A DNA stretch of 64,000 nt, from the NCBI GenBank assembly GCA_963747405.1, contig CAVVFG010000016.1, positions 319,126-383,125 on the forward strand, in the 5' to 3' direction. The notes under the pieces were generated by a model. That model was not told the origin of the DNA, did not search any database, and saw only the letters and a list, made by a program, of their open reading frames with translations. The stretch is from Fodinibacter sp963747405 (GTDB lineage Bacteria > Actinomycetota > Actinomycetes > Actinomycetales > Dermatophilaceae). This document shows, in pieces, positions 1 to 8,451 of this stretch (its first letter is position 1; the number at the start of each line of letters is the position of its first letter). The position numbers and the translations under genes were made by a program.

Positions 1-129
1 GCGCAGGCCGACCAGGGCGTCCTGGGCCTCCTGTGTGCTGCACCCGGCGAGCGCGAGCGCGCCGAGCAGGGTGGTCGAGGCGGCCAGCCGGCTCAGGGTG
101 GCGGCGGTGGTCATGGGGCGCGGGGTCAT
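1..129 (-). CDS. Lipoprotein, N-terminal part only (runs off the window)
   Basis: The first 43 residues are readable and the rest lies outside the window. They form a classic bacterial lipoprotein signal peptide: a short basic start, a hydrophobic stretch (residues about 14-28) and the lipobox LAGC with the lipidated Cys at residue 30, followed by a polar segment. The ATG at 129 overlaps the TGA of the upstream membrane-protein gene as ATGA, so the two are probably translated together. An inner Met at residue 6 is an alternative start. The function of the mature protein cannot be judged from this fragment. Confidence 0.7.
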   Translation of the reverse strand, partial: MTPRPMTTAATLSRLAASTTLLGALALAGCSTQEAQDALVGLR

Positions 130-1025
130 CGGGGCGCTTCCTGGGGCTCGTGGGGGTCGGTCGGGTCGGTGGCCGCCGGTGCGGCGGCGTTGGCGGGTGC
201 GTCGGCATCGGCGCGGTCGGCACCGTTGGGGCGGATGCCGTCGGCGTCCGGGCCGTCGTCGGCGTCCGGGCCGTCGTCGGCGTCCGGGCCGTCGTCGGCC
301 GAGCGCGGGCTGCGCACCGTGGTGGCGCGCGGTGGGAGCGTCGGGTCGCTCCCTTCCCCGGCTCCAACGGCCCGGCCAGGGTCGGGAGTTCCGCCCGGCG
401 CCGCCGGGGCGGACGCGACCGAGCCCTGCGGCCGCCGGCGGCGGGCGGTGAGGAGCACCGCGCCGGCGACGAGCAGGAAGAGCCCGACCAGGGCCACCAC
501 GACCGCCTCGACGAACCACGACTTGTCGGTGACCGACATGGTCAGCGTGCTCAGTCGGCCGTCCTGGGCCTTCACGACGAGCGTCTCGGGGGCCTCGGAC
601 TGCTTCACGGTGAGCGTCACCGGGCCTTCGGCCTCGTCCTGCTGGCGCCACAGGTCGGCAGCGCCCAGCTCGGGCGCCGCACCCGAGCCGGTGCTCGCGG
701 TGTCGAGCGACCAGTCGCTCACCGTCACACCGCTCACGGCCAGGTGCTCGGCACTGCCCACGACCGCGTCGGCGTCGGAGGGGTTGGCCAGCGCGATCCA
801 CATCGAGCCGCCCGCGGTGGGTGTGGCGGTGACGACCACGTCGGACTCGACCCGGTTGAGCACGTCGGGGCCGATCAGCACCGGGTCGGCCGTGGCGGGC
901 CGCACCACGAACTCGGCGGTTCCGGAGGTGCCCAGTTGGGCGGCGAACCAGACGCCGACGGCGGTGAGCGCCAGGCCGACGAGCGCCAGGAGCGCGCCGA
1001 CGACGCGCTTCACGATGGTGGCCAT
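126..1025 (-). CDS. Membrane protein with two transmembrane segments and an acidic repeat tail
   Basis: Predicted 299-residue protein that I do not recognise as a named family. A hydrophobic segment lies at residues about 7-27 and a second in the C-terminal third (VEAVVVALVGLFLLVAG), followed at once by RRRR, so the roughly 150 residues between them are likely outside the cell and the tail inside. The tail contains three copies of the hexapeptide DDGPDA and is rich in Asp, Ala and Pro. I chose the ATG at 1025 because the hydrophobic segment follows it directly and AAGGA lies 12-16 bases upstream; in-frame starts at 1049 and 1121 would only add a Pro/Arg-rich leader. Its stop overlaps the start of the lipoprotein gene at the left edge. 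Confidence 0.65.
   Translation of the reverse strand: MATIVKRVVGALLALVGLALTAVGVWFAAQLGTSGTAEFVVRPATADPVLIGPDVLNRVESDVVVTATPTAGGSMWIALANPSDADAVVGSAEHLAVSGVTVSDWSLDTASTGSGAAPELGAADLWRQQDEAEGPVTLTVKQSEAPETLVVKAQDGRLSTLTMSVTDKSWFVEAVVVALVGLFLLVAGAVLLTARRRRPQGSVASAPAAPGGTPDPGRAVGAGEGSDPTLPPRATTVRSPRSADDGPDADDGPDADDGPDADGIRPNGADRADADAPANAAAPAATDPTDPHEPQEAPR
241..294. repeat. Three tandem 18-bp units inside a membrane-protein gene
   Basis: Three identical 18-bp units (tcggcgtccgggccgtcg on the plus strand) lie head to tail and encode the DDGPDA repeats in the cytoplasmic tail of the minus-strand membrane protein. The unit is a multiple of three, so changes in copy number would alter tail length without shifting the frame. 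Confidence 0.85.
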
Positions 1026-1224
1026 TGCAGGTGGTGTCCTTGCTGTCATCGGGGGTCCTGGACGCACGTCCGGGCGCAGGGCAGGCCATCCACCATGACA
1101 AACCGGACCCCGTGCCGACAAATCCCGGCCAATACCACGTGACGTTCACCACGTCGCGGTGGGGGTCGCCGACGGGTCTGCGAGCCCGCCGGATGCCGTG
1201 CCCCGCCCGTCCCCCGGCGGCGCC

Positions 1225-1740
1225 TCAGGCGTCGAAGTCGCGTGCCCCGACGCGCACCTCGCGCAGCAGAGCGAACAGGGCCGCGTGCTGCTCCTCGTCG
1301 AGCATGGACAGGCCGAAGTCGACGGCCTCGAGCTCGGCGGTGACGGCCTCCATCGCCGCGCGCCCGGCATCCGTGATGACGGCGAGCGCACCGCGCCGGT
1401 CGTTGGGGTTGGGCACCCGCTCGACGAACCCCTGGGCGGCCAGCCGCTGCACGATGTTGGTGGCGCTGGTCGGGTGCACCATCAGGCGCTCCCCGATGCG
1501 CGACATCGACAGCCGGCCCTCACGGCTGAACGCCAGCAGCACCAGGGCCTCGTAGCGCGCGAAGGTGAGCCCGTGCCGGCCGGCGATGCCGTCGAACTGG
1601 CCCAGCAGCAGCTGCTGCACCCGCATCACCGAGGTGGCGGTCGCCATCGAGACCGAGCGCGAGTCCTCGCCCCAGCGCTCGCGCCACAGCTCGCTCGCCC
1701 GGGCGATCGGGTCGAACGGCAGGCGCACCGGCTGGCTCAC
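1225..1740 (-). CDS. MarR-family transcriptional regulator
   Basis: 171-residue protein with one MarR winged-helix domain. The recognition region reads LSMSRIGERLMVHPTSATNIVQRLAAQGFVERVPNP and is followed by the wing NDRRGALAVITDAGRAAM, which is the typical MarR signature. Members bind palindromic operators as dimers and usually release DNA on binding a small aromatic ligand; the ligand here is unknown. The GTG start at 1740 lies 7 bases after a TACGGT hexamer, suggesting a leaderless message. The neighbouring gene upstream is also MarR-like, but the two are separated by 85 bases, each with its own -10-like element. Confidence 0.85.
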   Translation of the reverse strand: MSQPVRLPFDPIARASELWRERWGEDSRSVSMATATSVMRVQQLLLGQFDGIAGRHGLTFARYEALVLLAFSREGRLSMSRIGERLMVHPTSATNIVQRLAAQGFVERVPNPNDRRGALAVITDAGRAAMEAVTAELEAVDFGLSMLDEEQHAALFALLREVRVGARDFDA

Positions 1741-1747
1741 ACCTCGC

Positions 1748-1753
1748 ACCGTA
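1748..1753 (-). promoter_or_regulatory. -10 element of the MarR gene (leaderless)
   Basis: TACGGT ends 7 bases before the GTG at 1740. No Shine-Dalgarno site can fit after a normally placed transcription start, so the message is probably leaderless. Confidence 0.5.
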
Positions 1754-1825
1754 GCCGAGCCCGCGAGCGCACCCCTGGTGACGGGAGGGCTCTCGCAGCC
1801 GTCGCCACGGCGGGGGTGGTCGGCG

Positions 1826-2653
1826 TCAGCGCACGAGGAGCGTGCGGCGGAGCACCTCGACCAGCGCGTCCTGGTGCCGCTGGAACGCGCCCAGCAGCGT
1901 GCGCACGGCCCGGCGCCCACGCGGGGTGAGGCGCACGAGCACGGCCCGCTTGTCGCTGTCGAGGGCACCGGCCTCGCGCACGAGGAGACCGGCCGCCTCC
2001 AGGCGATCGAGCAGGCTGGTGGTGCCGGCGGGGCTCAGCCCCAGCTCGTCGGCCAGCTGAGTGGGGCGCGCCCTACCGTGCCCCAGCACCGTGAGGGCGT
2101 GCTGCTCGATGCGCCCGTCGGCGCCGAACCGGCGCATCCGGGGCCGCAGGTCGCGCCCGAAGGCCGAGCCCCACGCCCCCATGCTCCAGAACAGGTCGAG
2201 CATCCGCGGGGCGGTTTCCGGTGCGGTCGGGACGACGGGGTCGTGCCCGAGCAGGACGAGGAACTCCTTGACGAGCGGCTCCGCCTCGCCGAAGAAGTCG
2301 ACCATCGCCCGCTCGAGGCGGCCGATGCCGCGCCGGCCGTCGGGGGTGAGGTGCAGGGAGGCCCGCCGGTGGTCGACCGGCTGGGTGCGCCGCTCGACGA
2401 ACCCACGCTCTTGGAGGCGCGCGAGACCACGCGCGACGGTGCTGCGCGGCATCCCGATCGCGGCGACGACGTCGGACGGGCCCATCCCGTCACCGGCCAG
2501 CACGGCGAGCAGGATCTGCAGGTCGGTGTTGTCGGTGCCCTGGTCGCCGAGCCACCGGTCGGTGACCCGGTTCAGCCCACGTGAGTAGCGGTGCGCCAGG
2601 AGCGCGGCCCGCAGCGAGGCGCCGTCGGCGTCGTCGAGGCGCAGCGCGGTCAT
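1826..2653 (-). CDS. Tandem MarR-domain regulator (two winged helices in one chain)
   Basis: 275-residue protein with two MarR-like winged-helix domains in one polypeptide, about twice the usual length. Domain 1 (residues about 30-135) contains DVVAAIGMPRSTVARGLARLQERGFVERR and the wing PVDHRRASLHLTPDGRR. Domain 2 (about 165-270) contains QLADELGLSPAGTTSLLDRLEAAGLLVREAG and DSDKRAVLVRLTPRGRR. MarR proteins normally act as homodimers, so this chain could bind DNA as an intramolecular pseudo-dimer; that is inference. The ATG at 2653 follows a TACGGT hexamer by 6 bases. The gene is divergent from the phosphoglucomutase operon across about 150 bases. Confidence 0.8.
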   Translation of the reverse strand: MTALRLDDADGASLRAALLAHRYSRGLNRVTDRWLGDQGTDNTDLQILLAVLAGDGMGPSDVVAAIGMPRSTVARGLARLQERGFVERRTQPVDHRRASLHLTPDGRRGIGRLERAMVDFFGEAEPLVKEFLVLLGHDPVVPTAPETAPRMLDLFWSMGAWGSAFGRDLRPRMRRFGADGRIEQHALTVLGHGRARPTQLADELGLSPAGTTSLLDRLEAAGLLVREAGALDSDKRAVLVRLTPRGRRAVRTLLGAFQRHQDALVEVLRRTLLVR

Positions 2654-2659
2654 ACCCCT

Positions 2660-2665
2660 ACCGTA
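2660..2665 (-). promoter_or_regulatory. -10 element of the tandem MarR gene (leaderless)
   Basis: TACGGT ends 6 bases before the ATG at 2653. It is the same hexamer and nearly the same spacing as in front of the neighbouring MarR gene. Confidence 0.5.
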
Positions 2666-2769
2666 GTGAGGCCGCAAGGCCGTGTGAAACCTTGGTCGGC
2701 GAGGTGTCGGTCCGGGACGCCGGGCGGGGCCCGGCCCTGACCGCCAGGTGGTCAGGTACGTCGAGCCGA

Positions 2770-2799
2770 TTGCGCAAGCGCTCTCGCAGTCCCTAGCGT
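2770..2799 (+). promoter_or_regulatory. LacI-type operator and -10 element in front of the phosphorylase operon
   Basis: Bases 2770-2789 read ttgcgcaagcgctctcgcag, an imperfect palindrome centred on AGCGCT with 7 of 10 positions matching between the half-sites. This is the layout of LacI/GalR-family operators of sugar genes. A TAGCGT hexamer at 2794-2799 ends 6 bases before the ATG at 2806 and would be the -10 box of a leaderless message. No LacI-family gene lies in the window, so the regulator would have to be encoded elsewhere. Confidence 0.45.
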
Positions 2800-2805
2800 T
2801 CGGTC

Positions 2806-3546
2806 ATGAGCACAGCGACGACGGTGACCTGGTCGGACCACGACGCGGTCCTGTTCGACCTCGACGGCGTCCTCACGCCCACCGCGCAGGTCCACATGCG
2901 GGCCTGGGCGGAGATGTTCGACGCCTTCCTGTCCTCCTACGACGCCCCCGGCGCCGACACCTCCCCCTACTGCGACGCCGACTACTTCGCCCACGTCGAC
3001 GGCAAGCCCCGCTACGACGGGGTGCGCGACCTGCTGACGTCACGCGGCATCCGGCTGCCCGAGGGCGACCCGTCCGACCCGCCCCAGGCCGACACCGTGT
3101 GCGGCCTGGGCAACCGCAAGAACGACGCCTTCAACGAGGTGCTCGACCGCGACGGCGTGGTCGCCTACCCCGGCTCGGTCGCCCTGCTCGACGCGCTGCG
3201 CGACCTGCGGATGCCGCTCGCGGTGGTCTCGTCGTCGGCGAACGCACCCGCGGTGCTCGCGGCCGCCGGCCTCGCCGACCGGTTCGTGACGGTGGTCGAC
3301 GGTCGGGTGGCCACCGAGCTGGGCCTGCCCGGCAAGCCCGCCCCGGACACGTTCGTGCACGCGGCCACCGAGTGCGGCACCGTGCCGGGCCGCTCGGTCG
3401 TGGTCGAGGATGCCGTCTCCGGCGTGCGGGCGGGTGCCGCCGGCGCGTTCGGGCTGGTCATCGGGGTCGACCGCGGTGCGGGGGCCGACGTGCTCGCCGC
3501 CGCGGGGGCCGACCTCGTCGTGCCCGACCTCGGGGACCTCGCGTGA
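2806..3546 (+). CDS. pgmB: Beta-phosphoglucomutase, HAD superfamily
   Basis: 246-residue HAD phosphatase/mutase that would convert beta-glucose 1-phosphate to glucose 6-phosphate in the cytoplasm. HAD motif I is DLDGVLT with nucleophile Asp18 and acid/base Asp20; motif II is VVSSSANA; a Lys in PGKPAPDTFVHA and VVVEDAVSGVRAG give motifs III and IV. The cap region contains the substrate-loop context RKNDAFNEVL. Its TGA overlaps the GTG of the following GH65 phosphorylase (GTGA), so the two are translationally coupled, as fits an enzyme that consumes the phosphorylase product. Other HAD phosphatases are possible, but the neighbour makes phosphoglucomutase the best call. Confidence 0.88.
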   Translation: MSTATTVTWSDHDAVLFDLDGVLTPTAQVHMRAWAEMFDAFLSSYDAPGADTSPYCDADYFAHVDGKPRYDGVRDLLTSRGIRLPEGDPSDPPQADTVCGLGNRKNDAFNEVLDRDGVVAYPGSVALLDALRDLRMPLAVVSSSANAPAVLAAAGLADRFVTVVDGRVATELGLPGKPAPDTFVHAATECGTVPGRSVVVEDAVSGVRAGAAGAFGLVIGVDRGAGADVLAAAGADLVVPDLGDLA

Positions 3547-6113
3547 CACGCCGCCACGCCTCGGCCGACCCCCTCGACCGCAGCAGGTTCCCCGTCGACC
3601 CCTGGCGCCTGGTCGAGTGCGACCCGGACCGGGCCGACCTCGGCGTGACCGAGACCCTGTTCACCGTGGCCAACGGCTACATCGGCATGCGAGGCAACCC
3701 CGAGGAGGGGCGGCACGCGTTCGAGCACGGCACCTACGTCAACGGGCTGCACGAGACCTGGCCGATCCGTCACGCGGAGGCGGCCTACGGGTTCGCCCGT
3801 ACCGGGCAGACCATCATCAACGCCCCCGACGCGAAGCTGATGAAGCTCTACGTCGACGACGAGCCGCTCGTCATCGGCACCGCCGACCTCGAGCACTACG
3901 AGCGCACCCTCGACTTCCGCGACGGCGTCCTGCGGCGCTCGCTCATCTGGCGCACGCCGTCGGGCAAGCGGGTCAAGGTCGAGTCCACCCGGATGGTCTC
4001 GATGACCCAGCGCCACCTGGTGCTGCTGACGCTCGAGGTGACGATGCTCGCCGGAGACGCTCCGCTCGTCGTCTCCTCGCAGCTGCTCAACCGCCAGGAC
4101 GGCGTCGACGAGTACCACCTGCAGGCCGACACCAGCGGGGTGCACGCCGACCCGCGCAAGGCCGGCGCCTTCGAGGGTCGGGTGCTGCTGCCGCGCATCC
4201 ACATGGCCAAGGACGACCGGATGATGCTGGGCTACAAGTGCGCCAACTCGGGGATGACGGTGGTCGTCGCAGCCGACCACGTGGTGCGCACGCCGGACCC
4301 CCACGAGGTGCTCGTGGGCGACGAGCCGGACCTGACCAAGATGGTCTTCCGCATCGACGCCCGTGAGGGCAGCACGCTGCGGATCGAGAAGGCGGTGGCG
4401 TACCACACCTCGCGCGGGCTGCCCGTGCGCGAGCTGTCCGACCGCTGCCGGCGCACCCTGGACCGCACTGCCCGCTACGACCTCGACCACTGGCTGGCGG
4501 AGCAGCGCGGCTGGTTCGGCGCGTTCTGGGTAGCCAGCGACGTCGAGGTCGCCTCGGACGGCCCGCACCACGCCGCCATCCAGCAGGCCATCCGGTTCAA
4601 CCTGTTCACGCTGGCCCAGGCCACGGGCCGGGCCGACGGGCACGGCGTCGCGGCCAAGGGCGTCACCGGCTCCGGCTACGAGGGTCACTACTTCTGGGAC
4701 TGCGAGGTCTACGTCGTCCCCTTCCTCAGCTACACGCGCCCCGACCTGGCCCGCAACCTCATGCACTTCCGCAGCCAGATGCTGCCGGCCGCGCGCGACC
4801 GGGCCCGCGAGCTGAGCCAGCGCGGGGCGCTGTTCCCGTGGCGCACCATCAACGGCGAGGAGGCCTCGGCCTACTACGCCGCCGGCACCGCGCAGGTGCA
4901 CATCGACGCCGACGTCGTGCACGCCCTCGTGCAGTACGTCAACGCCACCGGCGACGTGGGCTTCCTGGTGCGCGACGGGCTGGCCATCCTGGTCGAGACC
5001 GCCCGGCTCTACGCCGACCTCGGGTTCTGGCGCAGCAACGGCGAGCGCTCCTTCCACATCCACGGCGTCACCGGGCCCGACGAGTACACGACCGTCGTCA
5101 ACAACAACCTGTTCACCAACGTCATGGCCCGCTACAACCTCGAGCAGGCCGTGCAGTGGGTGCAGTGGGCGCGCGAGCAGGAGCCCGACGAGTACGCCCG
5201 GATCGCCCAGAAGCTGCAGCTCAGCGACGACGAGGTCACCGAGTGGGCTGCCTGCGCGGCCGGCATGCACATCCCCTTCGACGAGGGCATGCAGATCCAC
5301 CCGCAGGACGACTTCTTCCTCGACCGGGAGGTCTGGGACCTCAGCCGCACCCCCGAGGAGCTGCGGCCGCTCCTGCTGCACTACCACCCGCTGGTGATCT
5401 ACCGGTTCCAGGTGCTCAAGCAGGCCGACGTCGTGCTCGCGCTGTTCCTGCAGGGCAACCGCTTCACCGCCCGGGAGAAGCGGCTCGACTTCGAGTACTA
5501 CGACCCGATCACCACGGGCGACTCGACGCTGTCGGCGGTCGTGCAGTCGATCATCGCGGCCGAGGTCGGCTACCACGAGGTGGCCCACGCCTACTTCCTC
5601 GACGCCCTGTACGTCGACCTCGCGAACCAGCACGACAACACCGTCGACGGGCTGCACGTCGCGTCGACCGGTGGGGTGTGGTCGGCGCTGGTCAACGGGT
5701 TCGGCGGGATGCGCGACCACGAGGGACGGCTGTCCTTCGACCCGCGCCTCCCCGACGGCTGGAGGTCGCTCACCTTCCGGGTCACGTGGCGCGGCACCCG
5801 GTTGCGGGTGACCCTGACCCCGACGGCGCTGTCGTTCGACGTCGAGGCCGGCGAGCTCCCGGTGCCGGTCGACGTACGCGGCACGAGGTATGCCGTCGAC
5901 GAGCGGGAGCGGGTCGTCATCGAGCTCGACGGGCACGGCCCGCGCACCCCCGGCATGCTCGGCAACCGTCCGCAGACCGGCGGGACGCGCGCCGACGGCA
6001 GCCGGATCACGGCCGGAGTCCCGTCGGCGATCCCGCTCGAGGGCGAGGAGCTTCCCGAGGCCGGCTCGGTCGACCTCAGCCCGGTCGAGCCGATGGCGGT
6101 CGGCCCGGACTGA
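3543..6113 (+). CDS. Glycoside hydrolase family 65 disaccharide phosphorylase (maltose, trehalose or kojibiose type)
   Basis: 856-residue GH65 protein, near the family's usual 750-850. These enzymes split an alpha-glucosyl disaccharide with phosphate into glucose and beta-glucose 1-phosphate, inverting the anomer. The N-terminal beta-sandwich begins around residue 25 (TLFTVANGYIGMRGNPEEG), and the (alpha/alpha)6 barrel carries the catalytic acid Glu514 in HGVTGPDEY. The phosphate-side motif GDSTLSAVVQSI lies further on and HVASTGGVWSALVNGFGG near the end. The GTG at 3543 overlaps the pgmB stop. The substrate cannot be fixed from sequence alone; maltose and trehalose are most likely. The gene ends 6 bases from the convergent meaB gene. 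Confidence 0.87.
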   Translation: MTRRHASADPLDRSRFPVDPWRLVECDPDRADLGVTETLFTVANGYIGMRGNPEEGRHAFEHGTYVNGLHETWPIRHAEAAYGFARTGQTIINAPDAKLMKLYVDDEPLVIGTADLEHYERTLDFRDGVLRRSLIWRTPSGKRVKVESTRMVSMTQRHLVLLTLEVTMLAGDAPLVVSSQLLNRQDGVDEYHLQADTSGVHADPRKAGAFEGRVLLPRIHMAKDDRMMLGYKCANSGMTVVVAADHVVRTPDPHEVLVGDEPDLTKMVFRIDAREGSTLRIEKAVAYHTSRGLPVRELSDRCRRTLDRTARYDLDHWLAEQRGWFGAFWVASDVEVASDGPHHAAIQQAIRFNLFTLAQATGRADGHGVAAKGVTGSGYEGHYFWDCEVYVVPFLSYTRPDLARNLMHFRSQMLPAARDRARELSQRGALFPWRTINGEEASAYYAAGTAQVHIDADVVHALVQYVNATGDVGFLVRDGLAILVETARLYADLGFWRSNGERSFHIHGVTGPDEYTTVVNNNLFTNVMARYNLEQAVQWVQWAREQEPDEYARIAQKLQLSDDEVTEWAACAAGMHIPFDEGMQIHPQDDFFLDREVWDLSRTPEELRPLLLHYHPLVIYRFQVLKQADVVLALFLQGNRFTAREKRLDFEYYDPITTGDSTLSAVVQSIIAAEVGYHEVAHAYFLDALYVDLANQHDNTVDGLHVASTGGVWSALVNGFGGMRDHEGRLSFDPRLPDGWRSLTFRVTWRGTRLRVTLTPTALSFDVEAGELPVPVDVRGTRYAVDERERVVIELDGHGPRTPGMLGNRPQTGGTRADGSRITAGVPSAIPLEGEELPEAGSVDLSPVEPMAVGPD

Positions 6114-6119
6114 CCGGTT

Positions 6120-7037
6120 TCACCTCGACCCGCCCCGGCCCCCCGTCGTGAGCGCACCGACGAGGTGGTCGGCAGCGGCGTAGGGGTCGGTGCGCCCGGC
6201 GACGACGTCGTCGGCGAGCGCCTCGAGGCGGCTGTCGCCGGGCAGCCCGCCCACCCGGGCCCGTAGCGCCTCCAGGGCCAGCCCCTCGATCTCCCGGGCC
6301 GCCCGGCGGGCGCGGCGGGCGCGCAGCCCCTCGGTGCCCAGCCAGGCGCGGTGGGACCCGATCGCCGCCAGCAGCTCGTCGGTGCCCCGTCCGTCGGTGG
6401 CGACGGTGCGCACCACCGGAACCCTCCAGCCCCCCGGGTCCGCCCCGGCCCCGAGCTGCACCGCGTGCCGCAGGTCGCGCACCGTGCGGTCCGCGCCCTC
6501 GCGGTCGGCCTTGTTCACCACCAGCACGTCCGCCACCTCGAGGATGCCGGCCTTCGCCGCCTGGATGCCGTCGCCCATGCCCGGCGCCAGGAGCACCACA
6601 GTGGTGTCGGCCGTGCCGGCCACCTCGACCTCGGACTGCCCCACCCCGACCGTCTCGAGCAGCACGACGTCGCAGCCGGCGGCGTCGAGCACCCGCAGGG
6701 CCTGTGGCGCCGCCCAGGAGAGCCCGCCGAGGTGCCCGCGCGAGGCCATCGAGCGGATGAAGACGTCGGGGTCGGCGGCATGGTCCGACATCCGGATGCG
6801 GTCACCGAGCAGCGCACCACCGGAGAACGGCGACGACGGGTCGACCGCGAGCACCCCCACCCGGTGCCCGGCCGCCCGGTGGGCCGCCACCAGCGCGTTG
6901 GTGGTCGTCGACTTGCCCACGCCCGGGGCACCGGTGAGGCCGACGACGTGGGCCCGACCGGCATCCGGTGCGAGCAGCGCCATCACCTCGCGCAGTGCCG
7001 GGTGTCCGTCCTCGACGAGCGAGATCAGCCGCGCCAC
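6120..7037 (-). CDS. meaB: MeaB/ArgK-family GTPase, chaperone of B12-dependent acyl-CoA mutases
   Basis: 305-residue G3E-type GTPase that protects and reactivates adenosylcobalamin mutases such as methylmalonyl- or ethylmalonyl-CoA mutase. The Walker A motif GAPGVGKST is at residues 36-44, followed by AVDPSSPFSGGALLGDRIRM, the switch segment ETVGVGQSE and the guanine motif NKAD. The GTG at 7037 has AGGGAGGGG about 12 bases upstream. The 26 codons above it continue in frame with residues (LVTSAREGRPRAVARL) that look like the conserved family N-terminus, yet contain no ATG, GTG or TTG before the TGA that ends the thiolase gene, so the true start is uncertain. The gene follows the thiolase on the same strand. 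Confidence 0.85.
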   Translation of the reverse strand: MARLISLVEDGHPALREVMALLAPDAGRAHVVGLTGAPGVGKSTTTNALVAAHRAAGHRVGVLAVDPSSPFSGGALLGDRIRMSDHAADPDVFIRSMASRGHLGGLSWAAPQALRVLDAAGCDVVLLETVGVGQSEVEVAGTADTTVVLLAPGMGDGIQAAKAGILEVADVLVVNKADREGADRTVRDLRHAVQLGAGADPGGWRVPVVRTVATDGRGTDELLAAIGSHRAWLGTEGLRARRARRAAREIEGLALEALRARVGGLPGDSRLEALADDVVAGRTDPYAAADHLVGALTTGGRGGSR

Positions 7038-7115
7038 CGCACGCGGACGCCCCTCCCTCGCCGAGGTGACGAGAGAGGGGACGTCGACGGAGCGCGGCCC
7101 GATCGGGGTGCCCGG

Positions 7116-8315
7116 TCAGCCCTGCGCCGGAACCCTGACGACGAGGGCGTCGCCCTGACCGCCGCCGCCGCAGAGCGCGGCAGCGCCGACCCCGCCGCCG
7201 CGGCGCTGCAGCTCGAGCGCCAGGTGCACCACGATGCGGGCGCCGGACATGCCGACCGGGTGGCCGAGGGCGATGGCACCGCCGTTGACGTTGACCTTGT
7301 CGCCGTCGAGGCCGAGCTCCTTGGTGGAGGCCAGCCCGACCGCGGCGAACGCCTCGTTGATCTCGACCAGGTCGAGGTCGGTGGGGGCGATGCCCTCGCG
7401 CTCGCACGCCTTGGCGATGGCGCGCGCCGGCTGGCTCTGCAGCGTGGAGTCGGGGCCGGCGACGACGCCGTGGGCGCCGATCTCGGCGAGCCAGGTGAGG
7501 CCGAGCGACTCGGCGCGCGACTTCTTCATGACGACCACGGCGGCGGCGCCGTCGGAGATCTGCGACGCCGAGCCGGCCGTGATGGTGCCGTCCTTGCTGA
7601 ACGCGGGGCGCAGGCGACCGAGCGACTCGGTGGTGGTGTCGGCACGGATGCCCTCGTCGGTGCGGAACTCGAGGGCGTCGCCCTTGCGCTGCGGGATGGT
7701 GACCGTGACGACCTCGTCGTCGAACAGGCCGTCCTTCCAGGCGCGCGCGGCGAGCTGGTGGCTGCGGGCCGAGAAGGCGTCCTGCTCCTCGCGGGTGAAC
7801 GCGAGGTCGCCGGTGTTGGCCGCCTCGGTGAGCAGGCCCATCGCCTGGTCGGTGAAGGCGTCCCAGAGGCCGTCCTGCGCCATGTGGTCGTGCATCACGA
7901 CGTCGCCGTACTTGAACCCGTCGCGGCTCTTCTCGAGCAGGTGGGGGGCATTGGTCATCGACTCCTGGCCACCCGCGACCACGACCTCGAACTCTCCGGC
8001 GCGGATCAGCTGGTCGGCGAGCGCGATCGCGTCGATGCCGCTCAGGCACACCTTGTTGACGGTGAGCGCCGGGACGGTCATCGGGATGCCGGCCTTCGCG
8101 GCGGCCTGGCGGGCCGGGATCTGGCCCTCGCCCGCGGTGAGCACCTGGCCCATGATGACGTAGTCGACGTCCTCGGGGGGCACGCCGGCCTTCTCGAGGG
8201 CGCCCTTGATGGCGAAGCCGCCGAGGTCGGATCCGCTGAATCCCTTCAGCGAGCCGCTCATCCGGCCCATCGGGGTGCGGGCGCCGGCGACGATGACGGT
8301 GGGGTCGGTGGACAT
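7116..8315 (-). CDS. Acetyl-CoA C-acetyltransferase (thiolase)
   Basis: 399-residue thiolase, the normal length. It condenses two acetyl-CoA to acetoacetyl-CoA or runs the reverse reaction. The acylated Cys is Cys90 in VNKVCLSG, the His-containing loop is GGAIALGHPVGMSGAR, the Asn-Glu loop is EINEAFA, and the second catalytic Cys is in ALCGGGGQGDA. It corresponds by position to fadA4 (Rv1323), which in M. tuberculosis also neighbours the epimerase gene. With the 3-hydroxybutyryl-CoA dehydrogenase and Ccr in this window it would provide the first steps of the ethylmalonyl-CoA pathway. Confidence 0.92.
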   Translation of the reverse strand: MSTDPTVIVAGARTPMGRMSGSLKGFSGSDLGGFAIKGALEKAGVPPEDVDYVIMGQVLTAGEGQIPARQAAAKAGIPMTVPALTVNKVCLSGIDAIALADQLIRAGEFEVVVAGGQESMTNAPHLLEKSRDGFKYGDVVMHDHMAQDGLWDAFTDQAMGLLTEAANTGDLAFTREEQDAFSARSHQLAARAWKDGLFDDEVVTVTIPQRKGDALEFRTDEGIRADTTTESLGRLRPAFSKDGTITAGSASQISDGAAAVVVMKKSRAESLGLTWLAEIGAHGVVAGPDSTLQSQPARAIAKACEREGIAPTDLDLVEINEAFAAVGLASTKELGLDGDKVNVNGGAIALGHPVGMSGARIVVHLALELQRRGGGVGAAALCGGGGQGDALVVRVPAQG

Positions 8316-8438
8316 GGCTGGCCCTCCAGGATCGAGTTCGGGGAATCTCCCCGACTCTAGTCACGGGCGCGCTCGATGCCACCCCTGCAGGCCGGTGACC
8401 CTCACCACCCGCGGGTCGCCCGGTTCCGCCCGCGCTCC

Positions 8439-8444
8439 TAGGCT
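8439..8444 (+). promoter_or_regulatory. -10 element of the epimerase gene (leaderless)
   Basis: TAGGCT ends 7 bases before the ATG at 8452, and there is no Shine-Dalgarno site between them. Confidence 0.5.
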
Positions 8445-8451
8445 TGGCGCC

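Noticed and set aside
2748..3542. A 265-residue N-terminal extension of the GH65 protein
   Set aside because: It is an Arg-rich out-of-frame reading of the pgmB gene; the GTG at 3543 overlapping the pgmB stop is the proper start.
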